In this document: positions 13,055 to 27,600 of the stretch, piece after piece
Position numbering within the stretch: position 1 is the first letter of the stretch
How the letters are laid out: the number at the start of each line of letters is the position of its first letter
Assembly: GCA_963930775.1 (NCBI GenBank)
Contig: OZ005689.1
Span: 12,648,923 to 12,712,922, forward strand
DNA from: Cliona cf. orientalis
Lineage: Eukaryota > Porifera > Demospongiae > Clionaida > Clionaidae
Direction of reading: 5' to 3'
Length of the DNA: 64,000 nucleotides
Notes under the pieces: generated by a model
Seen by the model: only the letters and a program-made list of their open reading frames with translations
Database searches by the model: none
What the model was told of the DNA's origin: nothing
Translations under genes and position numbers: made by a program

Positions 13055-14432
13055 CTTTATTAAAATTAATGGTGAAGGTGCAGATTCTACAGTAGCAGTT
13101 TGCTCTCTTAGTCAAGTGAATGCCTAATTGAACATAAATCAACGGTGTCTTTAATACTTGAATATATCAAAGATTAAAATTTTAAGTACACAATTTCCCA
13201 ATTGATGCAGGTGCCACAGTCCTGTTGCTTGGTAGCCACAGCCTTGGCAATCACCACACCCACTCCTCTTTCTGGTCCCAGCTGCATTATGGAAAACATA
13301 CCCACGTTATGAAAAACGTAAGTACACGGGTTACATGTACATGTACATGTACCACTCCAATCCCCTCTCATATTATAATATTATAGCCCTTCACATATCT
13401 ACTGAACAGTATATAGCAGTATATTTGATTGGCTTAGTACCATTCCTGACCACTTTAGGTACTCTGTAATTGGATAATAACTGTACGTATGTGTGTATGT
13501 GTACGTGTGTGTGTGCATACATTGTTGAACATGTAGCAATTGGCTATTCAGAATGTTTATCCTTAGTTTCCAATGTTTTAATTAATTTTAACGCACCTAA
13601 GCAAATATTGAATTCTGTATTGTATAGAGGGAATATTTCCCCTTTGTACAGGACATATTTGGCAAAGAGTGAACATCAAAGTGACTATTTTCTATTTATA
13701 TTATAACTGTATTTTTACATTATTTTAATTTATGTGTCTGTACTGATAATATTATTATTCTCTTTTCCACCGACAATGTATTTCCAGACCTAGCCTTGTG
13801 AATTGACCTGGGTACAAGGCTATTCCAGACCTGGATTTTGATGGTCTACCGTACGTGTGTACCATAGCTATATACTCACGTTGCCTTTGCATGTGATGAG
13901 AGCAGCTCATCAAGGTATCCTATCCTTCATAGCAGGTACCATTCCTTTGAAGTCCCTTGACACAGTGACATATGTAACTACCAGTCAAACCAATCAGTAT
14001 AATAAACTTAGTGTTTCTATATTATAGCTTCAAAGTTCCACAGTTTCGTACAGTGAACATGTGTACACAAGGGAGAGCTCGATGTCGATACGCAATTGCG
14101 GATTTGTGGACTACAAAGCTAATTAAGTTAGTAGTAATTTTCACCATTGATTTATGATCAACTACTGTAGAATCTGCACCTCTACAAGTACCTTTACTAT
14201 TAATTTTAATAAAGATGACTCAGCTCTTAAACCTGGGTTTGAGGCTAATGAGTGCACGTACCTTTGCAGTAGGTCTGCTACATGGGAACAATCCAAGCTC
14301 CTCCAGGCGTGAACCGGCATACCTGCTGTACTACTACCTCTTCTTCAGGCCATGGCACAAACAGACAGACATAACCTTCCCTAGCTCTAGCTCTGACTTC
14401 TTCGTTGATGGCAAAATTAATTTTGGTGTTTA

Positions 14433-15447
14433 AGGTACCATTTAATTGCGTGGGCGTGAGCGTCAGGAATGGCTAATTCAATTAGCGAATCGTGAAGGGG
14501 CGTGGCCGAAGAGGCCATACGAGTGCATTTGGTCGAAGGTGGGCGTGTCCAGAATCGGCCAGGGATGATTATGCGCGTGTAATTAGCGACCGGAAGTGGC
14601 CCCTGAAGAAAAGGCCGGTAATTGCCCACATCAAAGCAAGATCAAAGCATTCTTTCTTAACTATTAACCGCAACGACTTAAAAAAAAAAAAAAAAAGAAA
14701 AGCTTATTAGGCCTAATTAAGCATGTGGGCGTGTTCCTGGCACTGTGTGGAGTGTGTGCGTGTGCGTTAATGCAGGTTTTATTGCTTCCGATTGGGCGTG
14801 GCTTCACGGGCCAGTGCTTGGACATCGGCGCCTGGGACTTGGCCTCGGCGATAGGTGGGCGTGTCCCGGAAGCGGTGGTGACCTTTGAACCCCGCGAGGA
14901 GGCTTTGGGGGCGTGGCAGGAGGTCAAAGGTGAGGCCATGTCTGTTAATGAGGCACTGTACGGCGGTGCGATCGAGGGGCCTGTACGGCTGGACGGAAGC
15001 TGACGATGGTTTGAAGCGGATGTGGTTGCGATGACGTGTTGTTACTCCGCCCACACAGGAAATGAGGTGAGCTCTTGCGTGGGCGGTGTGGCAGAACGGC
15101 CTCCAAGTGTTTGTGCGTGTTTTGGCCTTGAGGAAGCTGTGTGTTTTAATTGGGATTGATTGTGGGCTTCCGGTGGACATCCGGTGGTTAGTAGGCACTT
15201 GATTGAGAATGGTGGTCCTTGGGGAACAGGGTGGGGCTGTTTTGGGCGTGGCCTGGCCCCTCCCTTCTGGCTCGGCTTCCGGTCCATGGAGGATATTAAA
15301 TGAACACTTCCGGCTCTAGCAGCCACACCCCTGAGACCTGTGCAATTAAAAGGGCGTGGTTACACAACATGCACCTCACTAATGACTTTGATGTGGTTTA
15401 GGTGTCATATCCCCCACCTCACGCCCACGCAATTTAATGGTACCTTA
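14433..15447. mobile_element. Nested element in right arm, TTAAGGTACCATTTAATTG termini
   Basis: About 1.0 kb with inverted ends of roughly 30 bp (TTAAGGTACC.. and ..GGTACCTTAA), GC-richer than its surroundings and full of GGGCGTG motifs. The left arm carries the empty site (GGTGTTATGGGTGG in inverse). Flanks suggest a very short, about 2-bp, duplication (GT). Open frames inside look non-coding. Confidence 0.7.
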
Positions 15448-15593
15448 AGTATGGGTGGTTCAGAGTGCAAGTACTAGCGCTAGCGGCGGCCAACGATGCG
15501 CTGCGCGGGCCGCGTGAAGTGGGCGGGACCAATGACGTAACCGTTTCAAACAGGGTGAACTTAGTCGATCCCGAAGAATGTTAGCTTTTTGCC

Positions 15594-15614
15594 ATGGACC
15601 GCGGTCCGCGCTAA
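15594..15614 (+). promoter_or_regulatory. upstream ORF (6 codons) before the CARD/PDZ start
   Basis: GCCATGG gives an excellent initiation context, but the frame stops after six codons (TAA at 15612). It precedes the main start at 15643 by 49 bp and could limit translation if it is in the 5' UTR; the transcription start is not visible. Confidence 0.35.
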
Positions 15615-15642
15615 GACGCGTATGGTTTGGACTCAATATATA

Positions 15643-18600
15643 ATGGCAGGGAACTTAGAAGCAGATATCATAAAACAGTTTGTTCCTGACCTAATTACTG
15701 CTATTAGTGATATAGTTACAGTAGTGTCGGACCACTGCCTAGCTAAAGGACTAATATCAGAATCAACCAGCAGGCGAATGTTGGAGTCATCTATTGGGAG
15801 GGAAGAGAGAGCAAGAACTATAGTTCATAGCATAATTGGATGCATCAAAACTGACAGCAGCTGTTTCGAGATATTTTTAGAAATTTTAAATGAAGTGTTA
15901 CCTTTTAGGATTAAGGAAAAACTGGTATCTATGCTGAAGAAAGAACTTGATGATCGATCTACCATGTGTAAATCTGTTATTCCTCTATCTCAGTCAAGCC
16001 AACCTATTCTACTCGAAGATCGTCTTCAATGTATCCAGCAACAAAGCTCCTTTCTTGACAAATTTGAGAATTCAGTAAGCCAGCGAGCAAGTGCTTCTAC
16101 TAAGAAATCTCTTTATGAAGAGACTTTACGAGGTACAATTGATGAAAGCAGGAGATTGAGAACAAAACTTGATACATTAAGTCAGTGTGATGAGGCGAAC
16201 TCCCTGAATGATCGAGAAATACAAAGTACTAGGAATAGATTGTCAACTTGTGAAGCAGAAATGACTAATTTAAGACAAAGGATTGAAGAACTGGAGTGTA
16301 TCATAGAAGAAGAAAGCATGCGAGCTAGAAGAGGACGGAACGTTTTAAGAGTGGAAACTAAAAGGTTATTAGAAGAATTTGCTCATCAAAGCCAAGATCA
16401 GCTTACCATTGCACTACGAAATAAAGAGCAAGAACATAAACAAATTTTGATTAAAAGGGAAGCTGAAATTCAAAAGAAAATACAAGAAGAAATGAACTTG
16501 AAGATAAAAGATCTGGAACATAAAGTGGCCCTTCAAGAAATGGAAATAAAGATTAAAGAACTCGAACTTAATAATGCCAGGATGAAACACGAGAATAAAT
16601 CAACTTCAGAAGTTATAACAGGTATTTTTGTTAACTTCATTATTATTAACTTTTGATGCACGTGTGCATGTACTGGAAGGCCTCATCACCATTAATTTTA
16701 TAATCGATGATTCCTGCAGATATACCGTAGATAATTTAATTAAAAGGTAGCTAGTAATGCATAGGCGGCGGAACCGGGGGGGCAGGGGGGGCAGTTGCCC
16801 CCCCCCACTTTCAGAGAAGGGGGGCATTGCCCCCCCAAAATCCAGGGCCTAATGACGTCACAAATCAGCCAGACTTATCTCTTTTCATGATAGATACACC
16901 AAGATACAGTCAAAAGCTGCTTAGAATAGCCTCAAAAGTCGATCATTGTGCCAATTTTCCATCGTTTCTTTCTTCTAGACAGCAATAGCACCATCACAAT
17001 CCACGAGTGACCTTTAACCTTCAATTAAGTGGGCGTGGTCCAAAAAATTCGCGCGCGCTTCGCGCGCAATGAATGATTATCTGCCCCCCTAAATAGAACT
17101 TCCTTCCGCCGCCTATGTAATGTAAAGGTATAACAAACTTAGGCTTCTATGTAAGTATTATGATGCTAGTCACTGATATACCGTATAGCACTTAAATTTC
17201 GTGGGACTTAATTTTCGCTGTTTTCACGGATACGACGGCTTCCGCGAAAATTATTCAACGAAAATTTTCAATGCCCACGAGCGCGCGCCCATACCAGGCC
17301 GGAACCGCGAAATTTATTCAATGAAAACTTTGTAGAGAGCTATCCGCGAAATTAAGGCGCTATACGGCAGCAGCTATCCTCAAGAGCTGGTATTTATTGA
17401 CTCTGGGATGCATAATATTATGACACTGCTATCCGATTTCACCTATATTATGTTATGGCTTATAGGTTTATATATAGCCATGGATATAGCTGATGCATGC
17501 ATGTCCTATTTACATCCACCTGATAGGCATAACTGTAGCCCGAGATCATAGCCACCCCATGCAGCCACCTAGCTTCCATGCAAGCTTTCTGGATCAGCAC
17601 CTGTGTTCATATCTATAGATAGTACGCTATACTTCTCTGGTGGTGGAATGTAGCAGTTTACATAGGTAATCACTCTTCTAGTTTATAGTGCAACTGAATT
17701 TGTTGGCAGTTGCTTGGCAACCAAAGTTTTTATAGGCAATTTGCCGTCTATGGGAAAGAGTTGGGTCATCATAAAGTAGGCCAATGATGAACAGAGGTCA
17801 ACTACCAACAAAATAGTTATCTGCCAGTAATTGGGGTGCATGAGATGCATGTGTGGATTGACTGTGAATATCATTAACATTTATTGCAATCAGTGTACAA
17901 GCTCGAGCCAGCCTAGGGGGGTTCGATCGAACCCCCGAATCCCCCGTCTATGGTCCTGTACTCTCATAATCAATTGCCACTAATAGCTATATTATGATAA
18001 AGATTGCGAAAAAATTGGCTGTTATTTATCTATAATGATTAATATAATCAACTATATGCCATTTCTTCAACATCTAGCCAACTCAGACACATTACCAAGG
18101 AAAATGACTGAAAGACATCTAGTCCAACACAGCGGTGACGAAGAATTCAATGTAGGTTCATTTCATATTATTGAAAGCGACCTCCTAATAATATTATTAA
18201 TTAAGTGACTAATAATTAAGCTATACCGTAGACAAACTAAAGTTGGAATATTGTAATAATAACATTAATTATTAACTTTAGTATTTTGGAGTTACAACTA
18301 CAACTGTGTGTCCCATAATTAGAAGGGAGATAATATCATTCGGGTGAGAGAGGGAGAGTGTATACCCTAATTATAATGTAACAGTTATTGTATGAGCTTG
18401 TGACCTTTTGCTATTATCACCTAATACATATACCACTAGCTAGCAGTATCAGGTCATGAACTCATATATACAACACCTGCAGGGAGTAGCTAGGACACTC
18501 TCCCTCTCTCTCTCTCTTACATACTCTTGCTATAACTAAGTTTATTACAGGATTCAAGATTGATAAATGCTTACATTTAATCATGTATAATATACCCTGC

Positions 18601-21600
18601 ATGCATGCGCAAAGGGTAAAGTGGTCTGATCCATCATTACCTTTATTCCTTATAGGGACTTGATATTGGTCCAAACCAAGATTTGTCTAACAGCAGTCTT
18701 CCGAAGCCACCACACTATAATATTAAGATGCATCGGTCCAAAAGTTCTGAAACTATCAATAACTCTTACAGGAGAGACATGCACTACAACCCCTATCACA
18801 GGGGGTCAGGTAGGTTTTATCATCCACCTGGGGTGTTCATGGGACGCAATCCTCACAAAGGTAAAGAATCTCGATTCGGACGGGCTAGGAGTCAAGAGCG
18901 AGTTGCCCGGGCTATGAGTCAAGAGCGAGTGTACCAATCACCACAATTTATGTTTGGTTACCATGATGATGAAGACTACTCTGGACCTATAGAATATTAT
19001 TTATCACAACCAAGCACATTCTATGAAGGATCAGGGATGCCCACTGCCCCACCACATATGATGATGGACTACGGGTAAGGTTTTTGAGCTTAAATTTTTT
19101 TACTTACGTGAGTTAAGGGTCAGCTAGTGCATTTATTGCATGACAACGACAGAAGGTCTCAGGCAGCTATTTCATAATTATGGTAACAATTTTAGAGCTG
19201 TGGAATGATGTAATTGAAGTGCTTCAGTTATTAGATGTGGGCAATATATATGTTGACAACCTCTTGCCACATTACTAGTCTCGCAGAGCCAGACCCTTAC
19301 GCAGGGGGAGAGGGTCTGGTGACTTGCTATACACGGAGTTGTTCCGGCGCTTTGTACAGAGCAGCACCAATCAGATTGCAGCTTCACTGCGTTACCATAA
19401 TCACGCGCCTTCACAATAATCGCCCGCCCTTTGAAATGATAGGCAAGTGTACGCCGTGCAATATAAAGTTAACTGAGCAATATGAAGATGGTCTGAGACA
19501 AAATCTCAACCTCGAAAGTTAGCTACAAATCTTGATGCTTCAATCATAGAGGTGAGCTTGACTGCATAGTACAGCTTCCAAAGTTCAGATCGATCAGTTC
19601 GTAGATGATGTGATATAAAATATAGCTGTAAGCTAACTATGGAAAAGTAAATTGCCACTAGGAATAATAATAATGAGTGTCTGCTGGCTGTCAATAATCA
19701 CTGGACTGGATTGTCCTTTGACCTTAAATAATTATTTGTGGTGGCATTCCGCTAATAATTTTTTGGCGATTTATAAAGAAGATAAAGAGCATGAGTCTAT
19801 TAAGGGTAAGTGCACACACACGTGTCGATGTTCCTTAGATGTGTGATTCAAGAGCAGGAAACAAACAAGTTTAACACCAAAATTAGTGAAGTAGCTAGCT
19901 AATAATATAATTGTGTGAGTTAGCATAAAATAATTAAGACAAAAAAGAAAACAACAGCAAAGAAACACTCTGCTATAATAATTATCATTGCCATGGCACA
20001 ATGTATTCTGCACCTCTCTCTTGGGGCGATAGAAAATTTCATTTATAAATTCAAGGTCAAAGATCAATCCATATAGTCCAGACAGCCATGGCCACCTAAT
20101 CAAAAATTATTGTGACTACACACTTTAAATTTGTTTATTTTGCCTAATTTACCTAAACGTATCAGTTGAAAAGCAAACTGATCAATGAGAATAACAGAGG
20201 TAAGGGAAGGCCCATAGAGACCTCAAACAGGAAGAGTGACTATGAATATCCTTATATTATTGCCTGCTGGTGCTTGTTGCTGAATGAGCAAAAATAGCTA
20301 AAATCCCCGCCGAACGGGTGTGACATAGTTAATAATTATTTGGCACCGCCCATGAAAGGGTTAAATCTATCAGGTACATACACAAGGGAAGGATTTACTG
20401 CATCCATATGCATTAATATAGCTGCCGTCTAAGAGTTTATAGGCTATAGCGCATAGCTACCCAGTTTCTGTATGTGCTCTGTGTAGCTTGGTATACTAAA
20501 CTAGTTGACTGTGGTAAGATGTAGCTACAATGTAGCAATTACTTATGAAATACCTAATTATGTTAGCTACATGTAAAAAGCTAATTTTGATATCAACATA
20601 CACATGCTCACCCTTAGCAAATACCATATCTATTTTGAAATTCATCCTTTTAGATATGATCGTCGTTTTTCTATGCATGGTCCAACAGGCTACACTCTTT
20701 CTCAGCCAACTAATTTCATCCCCAGTTTGGAGAAAAAGGTGCATTTCTCTTCCCATACACTAAGTGGTGGTGGTGAGAGTTTTGAGCGTAATGATGGTAA
20801 GAACAGTGAGGAGGAAGATGATGATGACTCAGAGTATGGCAATATTCACATTGTTGAGCTCCATAAAGGGGAGGAACCTCTAGGAATCAAGCTGACACAC
20901 TACAGCTCACCAGATGGAAAGTATGTTGAATTAATAATTAACCCTCGGCTCATGCATACACCATAGGGTTGTTTTATCTGTGTGTTGGTTTGTCTGTAGC
21001 TATTATCACAAAATATGCTGCCTACCTCGTTTCAATGTAAAAAAAGGCTTGTTTGTAATAGTGTTTTCAAGGTTTTTATCGTGTAGCTTTTGCTTTATTT
21101 ATTAGAGTTCTGGCATCATTTGCTGGTTACTACCTCCTTCCTCACTCAGCTTTGGATGGACAAACGAGATACAAACATAGGGGGCTATATTAGTTTCATA
21201 ATTATGACACTAATATACCACCATACAAATGTGGTAAATGAACATGCAACTACAGTGTATGCCTGGTGCATTTTTAACACACATTCAAGTAGCTATGCAT
21301 GGTGACTGTAAATATTTCATTGTTAAAAAAAACCGGACTGCTTGCTCAGTGTACTTAAGGCCAGGTTCTGAACGCTTAGCGCGCGCCCGACTAACGGCCT
21401 CTTATCGCGTCTATCGCTCGTGGTTGCGGTCAATTAGCGCTTGCACTGTGACGTCATATCGTATCGAGCACGTACAAGCCACGGCGTTGGGGCCGCATAG
21501 CTGCAGATTGGAGCTCAATATCTCGAGCAAAAGCCGTCCAGGGTTGTTCTACCCAACATTTCGCAGGTCTGACAGCAAGAAGATGATCGTTGGGATGGAT

Positions 21601-24600
21601 TTCGAGGATCTGTCGGAGGGATTACGAATAAGTTAGTTCGTTTTGAACTTACATGCGGAAGATTAGGCCGTCAGCACTCCAAAAACAGTGTCTACGTGGA
21701 ATAAAACTCGACCAGAACGCTATTTTCACAATCCCTCTGATGAAAGTTTAGATCACTGTCTTAGGCTTCTTATTTCATAGTTAAGGTCAGCTGAAAGTTG
21801 CTGCTTCAAGGTTGGAACTCACGATTTAGCAATCTAGAGGGCGTGGCTAAATGCCGTGCATAGCGTTTAATTAGTTAATTGGTTGCGGTTGATTAATTAT
21901 TAACATCAAAGTACTTGAGTTAGTCTTTCATTATAACACCATGCATGATGAGGCCTCTATCCTTTTATTTAGAGGCAGCACCAGCCTTTGAATTATGCCT
22001 ATTTCAGCAGTAGTTTCCAGTTGGTACCTGGCCTTAAGTATACTGAGTGGCTTATGCAAATTAAATGCAAGAAAAATATTATGCACTATATTAAATGCAG
22101 TATAGTGTCATTTGTCTGAAAATTATTTAATGCGAAAAATTATCGCACAAAATATTTGGTCATAAATATTCTTGATTATCTGTAGATGTTTAGAGCTCTT
22201 TCTTGTGAGTAGCAATTCTAGTCAGGCTAGACAATCAAATAGACTAAACATAGGCTCCTATAGCTAGACTTAGCTACAACCAAATACTGAAGCTTTAGAG
22301 TACAAGTTGACTTCACTGAGTAGCTTAACCAAATTTTTATTCAGAAAGACAACAAGCATGCACAACTACTAAATCACATTGACTGAGAGTGAAGTGAAGA
22401 GAAACATGGTGGACAAAACTTAAATACGTGGAGCAGGGCCCCCCATAGACCCCTTGCAACAACAAAGAGCATGACAATGAGGAGGACAGACTGAGAGAGG
22501 AGAAGCATGAACATCACATGTTAACACCATCAAAGTTAATCTTGGCTAAGCTATAGTAAATATTACATAATAAGGTATAATTAATTATTTAATATCAGCA
22601 AAAGAAATTTTAACGCACATGAGCATGAACATACCGCCGGCCAAGACCAGACGGTCTTACAAAAAATAATGAAAATGAAACAAAATTAATGGGTGAGGTG
22701 TGAAGGAAAATGCTCAATGGGTGTGAAGATAAGAATGTTCAAATTGGTGGTGATCAGTCGTTAAATTGTTCATCGTTCGGAAGAATTAGGGCAAGCTTGT
22801 TAACAGGGCGAATATAGGTTCCATGGGTTGTCTTGATTGTGGCCACGCGAACGAGATTATCCTTTCCAGGATGAACTTTGATGACACGAGCTAGAGGCCA
22901 TTTAGTCGATATCGGAGAATCTTCGTGAATCGCAACTAAATCACCGAGTTGAACATTTCTAGCAGGGTGTTGCCATTTGTTAAATCGTCCAAGTTGCGAT
23001 ATATATTCCGAGGACCAACGTTTCCAGAAGTGTCTCACAAGTGACTGGCATAGTTGCCAACGCTTGAGCAGAGAGATCGGTTTAGTTGGAGTTACTTCAG
23101 GGAGAGCTGCTAATGGTTTGCCAACAAGGAAATGACCAGGAGTGAGTGCTTCAATTCCGTCATCATCATTGGGTAGCGGAACGAGTGGTCGACTGTTGAG
23201 GCATGCTTCAACCTGAGTCAGGAGAGTAGAGAATTCTTCATACGTCAATTTAACATCACCTAGAATCCGTTTGAGATGAGTCTTCATGGACTTAACGGCT
23301 GCTTCCCAGATTCCGCCAAAGTGAGGAGCATGTTGGGGAATGAATTTCCAAGTGATTTTCTTATCGCTGAGGTAGTGGTTGACATCATTTTGGGTGGATG
23401 GTTGCTTGAGGAATTGATAGAGTTCCTTGAGCTCTCGAGCAGCTCCTGTGAAGTTAGTACCATTGTCGCTCCATATGAGTGAGGGAAGGCCACGTCGAGA
23501 AATGAAACGTTTCAGGCAAGCAATGAATGCTTCAGAGGTAAGATCTGTGACTAATTCGAGATGCACAGCTTTGATGGAGAGTGAGACAAACACGCAGATG
23601 TATGCCTTAACTGTAGTTGGCTTACGGACATATCCATACTTGATGAAGACAGGTCCAGCATAATCAACGCCAACCTTGTCGAATACCGAGCCAGGGGTAA
23701 TTTGTTCAACAGGTAGTTGTCCAAGCATTTGAGGTTTGGGTCTTGCGGTGTATTTGCGACATGTAATACATTTGCGAGCAACAGACCTGACCACCTTTCG
23801 TCCACCAACTATATGGTAGAACCTGGACAGAGAAGCAGTGAGTAGAGTGGGACCTGCATGAAGAAGTCTCCTATGCTCATCTCTGATCATCAAATGGGTG
23901 AGAGGATGTTTTCCATGTAGGATGGCTGGGTGCCGAGACCGATAATTGGATGTCTGTGAGAGTTGCCTTCTGCCACCCACACGTAGGATATCTGAGTCAT
24001 CAATAAATGGTTGCAGGGGTAGGAGTGAACTAGATCTTGAGAGAGATTGACTCCCTTTGAGTGATATCAAATCTGATTTAAAATGAGCGGATTGCATTAT
24101 TTTGATCCAGTAATTTTCTGCGGCTTGTAATTCAGGAACTGTGAGGTGGGCTTTGTTACGTTCTGCAGAACCTTTAGTTTGGCAATTTCGAGTGAAACGA
24201 ACTATCCAGGCAGTAATGCGCTTCAGGTGATCAAAACTGGAGAATCGATCGATTGGAATGATTGGTGTGGGTGTCTCAGTGAGCACATGGACATGTAGTG
24301 ATACTTCCTTCTCATCAATTTCTTGCTGATTTGGAGGCAAAGGTAGTTTTGCAGGCCAATTGGAAGGTGGATCCTTGAGCCAATCTGGTCCGTTCCACCA
24401 CAGAGTGTGGTTGAGTAGCTCAGAGGGGTAGAGTCCTCTGGAAGCACAATCAGCCGGGTTGTCAGCTGAGCAGACGTGTCTCCAATTGTCTGGGGGAATG
24501 AGATCAATTATAGTGGAGATGCGGTTGCCAACATAAGTTTTGAAACGTCTAGGACTTCCATCCAGCCAATTTAGTACAATTGTACTGTCAGTCCACGCAT

Positions 24601-27600
24601 ATACATGGGAGAGAGGTACATCAAGGACTCGTCTGACATGGTGGATGAGTTGAGCTAACAACTGTGCTCCACATAGCTCCAGCCGAGGAATGGTCAGCCG
24701 CTTGATGGGAGCCACCTTGCTCTTTGACATCACCAGTGATATTTGAGTGTGATCGGAGGCATCAGAAATGCGTAGGTAGACCACAGCTGCATAGGCAAGT
24801 TCAGAGGCATCGGAGAAACCATGAATTTCGATGGTGACTACCTGAGACTCCTTGCTGGAGTAACAGCGAGGGATCAGCATCTGAGAGAGTAGGTGAAGCT
24901 CGGTTCTCCATTGTAGCCAGGCGTCATGGATATCTTCAGGCACAGGGTCATCCCAGCCAATCTTGAGTTCCCAGAGTTGCTGCATGAGAATCTTAGCCTT
25001 GATAGTAGAAGGAGAGAACCAGCCTAGAACATCAAAGGTCTTCGCAACATCTGAGACAAGACCCCGCTTGGTTAGAGTTTCCAGTGGTGTGGGAGAGGGT
25101 ACAGAGAGCTTGAAGCAATCCTTGAGAGCATTCCATTGGATTCCAAGTGTTTTGGTGTACTCATCAGCTGTTGGCATCTCCTGTGTGGGCTTTGTGTGCT
25201 TCAGCTCTGCTGGCAGATGTTGGATAGCTTGTGGATCACTAGAATTCCATTTTCTTAGGAGGAATCCTCCCTTGGAGAAGAGTTCTTGCAGCTGTTGTTG
25301 AAGCTGGATAGCCTCTTGAATGGAGTCAGCACCAGTAAGACCATCATCAACATAGAAGGAGTTGTCCACGCTTCTTGCTGCGAGTGGGTACTTCATAGCA
25401 TGGTCCAAGGCGTTCTGTTTGACGGCCATGTTTGCTGCAAATGAAGAGGCTGAGACTCCAAAAGTGACACGCATCATCCTGTAGTCAAGTAGAGGTTCTT
25501 CAGGATTGTTGCGCCACACGAATCTGTGCAGATCTCTGTCAGTTGGGACTAACTCTATGGCTCTGTACATCTTGCTGACATCAGTAGTAAGAGCCACACG
25601 GTGCGTACGGAACCGTAAGAGAACATCAATGAGGGGAGGGTGGACGGTAGGTCCAACAAGCAAGATATCATTGAGGGAGAGACCAGTGCTAGACTTTGCC
25701 GATGCGTCAAATACGACTCGGAGCTTGGTTGTGGTGCTCTCTTCCTTGCGGACAGCGTGCATGGGGAGATAAAAGGTTTCTTCCGGTAGCTTGTTCAAGT
25801 CTCCCTTTGGTACCAGTTCAGCATGCTTGAGATCCATGTACTCGTTCATTACTGTGGCAAACTCATTGAATTGATTCCTGGAACGTAAAGATCGCTCGAG
25901 TGAGAGAAACCTGCGCACAGCTGACGATCTTGACTCACCAAGCGGTTTTGCCTGAGCATCTTTCGGCAACGGTACAACGAATCTACCATCTTCATTCTTC
26001 CTATGGTTTTCAGCAAAGTGACGAACAACAGCACGTTCTTCTGGGGAGTAATTTGAGGCAACCTTTGGGCATTCTTCGATTTCCCAAAACTTACGTAGAA
26101 TGTCATCACCAGAGAGTATCATTGCGTGGTGAGATGCGACAGTCGAGGGAGTTGTGGGATCTTCTGTCTTGCCAGCAAGCACCCATCCGAATTTCGTTTC
26201 AAAGGCAACTGGTGTGCCAGGGGGTCCCTTCCGCCGGCCTTGCAACAGTACATCGGCATAAACATCCACTCCCAGGAGTATGTCTATCTTGCCAGGTTGA
26301 TCAAAGCTGGGGTCGGAAAGGTGTAGGCCATTGAGATGACTCCATTTAGCGTTGAAGTGGACAGGCTGGGTGGGTAGGTCACAAGTAACACGGGGTACAA
26401 CGATAGTTGAAATTGTTAGCTTCTCAGTAGGTGAGAACAGAGGAGAAATTGTGAGGGTAGCAACAGATTGCAATGGAGAGCCACGAGACATACCAGTGAT
26501 TCCTGTGATTCTGATGTGCTGGGTAGACAGTGGGAGTCGGAGAGATTGAGCTACTCGCTCAGAGATGAATGACGCTGAAGATCCTGAGTCAAGCAGGCCA
26601 CGCGCTCGAATACAAGTGCCATCGGGTGCATGGATGAACATCTGGCATGTCATGAGTAGAGCACTCCCAGAGTTAGACTGAGCATAGCTTGAGACCATGG
26701 GTACAACTGCAAGTGTAGAAGGGGTTACCCTTTCTGGGGGTGGCTCTTTGTTCTCTGTAGTTGACTTTGAATCCTGGTGCAGCAGAGTGTGGTGTGGTTT
26801 CTGGCATTTCCGGCAGCGATTGTTGCTCCCACAACTCCTTGAGAAGTGCCCTGGCTTGAGGCAGTTAAGACAAACATTGCTTGAGCGAATGGTAGATAAC
26901 ATCTTGTCATGTGGGAGTAGCTTGAACTGGGGACAAGCATACAAAGGGTGTTTCTGTGTCTTACAGAGAGAGCAATAGAGTGTTGCTTCCTGGGCATTAG
27001 CTGCGAAGGAGGTAGCTGATTTGGGGGTAGCCTGCCTTGGCGGATGGCGTTTCTTAGGCTCAGTTGAGCAGGTTTCTGAGGCCTGCGCACGGAGGTCAAG
27101 GAAATCAAACAGAGCGTCGTAGTGAGGTATCTTCCCAGCGTCTTGACTAGCTTTCTGCCATTCAAACATGGTATCTTTGTCGAGTTTTAACTCCAGTAGG
27201 GCTGTGATGAATGAGCCAGTGGGTTCTTCTTTCATCGCTCTCAGTGCTCTCAGGTGCTGTTTAATGGTGTCGTGGAATCGTCTGAGTTCCTTGCCTGAAC
27301 CATCTTTCAAGCTAGGTACCTGGTAGATCTCCCGGACGTGAGTTTGGTGAATGATCCGTGGTCGGTCATATCGAGCCTTGAGAGAGTCGATGGCTTCCTT
27401 GTATTGGTCAGCAGAGTGAGACAGCCCTTCAATAACATTCTTGGCTGAGCCGTCTTTCAAGGAGTGGCGAAGATACACTAACTTCTCTGTGTTGGAGATG
27501 TCAGAGCGTTTGTCAACGGATATGCTGAATTGCTCCCAGAACGTCTGCCAACGCAGCATTTCCCCATCGAATGTGGGCACATCAATCTTTGGGAGCTTGA

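Larger units (their letters stand above)
12369..15572. mobile_element. Composite 3.2-kb TIR element with 10-bp target duplication (Mutator-like size class), two nested insertions
   Basis: Begins GGGATCGACTAAGTTCACC and ends with the exact inverse, flanked by GAAGAATGTT at 12359-12368 and 15573-15582. Long arms: left 12369-12675 plus 13055-13110; right about 14150-14432 plus 15448-15572. Each arm is interrupted by a different younger element (12676-13054; 14433-15447), which the other arm lacks. The loop 13110-14150 holds no transposase-like frame, so the element is non-autonomous. Target duplications of 9-10 bp with long TIRs fit MULE-type elements, but family assignment is inference. It ends 70 bp before the start codon of the CARD/PDZ gene. 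Confidence 0.85.

Noticed and set aside
14492..15326. Several overlapping frames on both strands that look proline/arginine-rich
   Set aside because: They arise from the GC-rich nested element 14433-15447; no transposase motif or codon signal.
15589..15642. N-terminal extension of the CARD/PDZ frame beginning MPWTAVRAKT
   Set aside because: It starts at TTG, not ATG; the first in-frame ATGs are 15622 and 15643.
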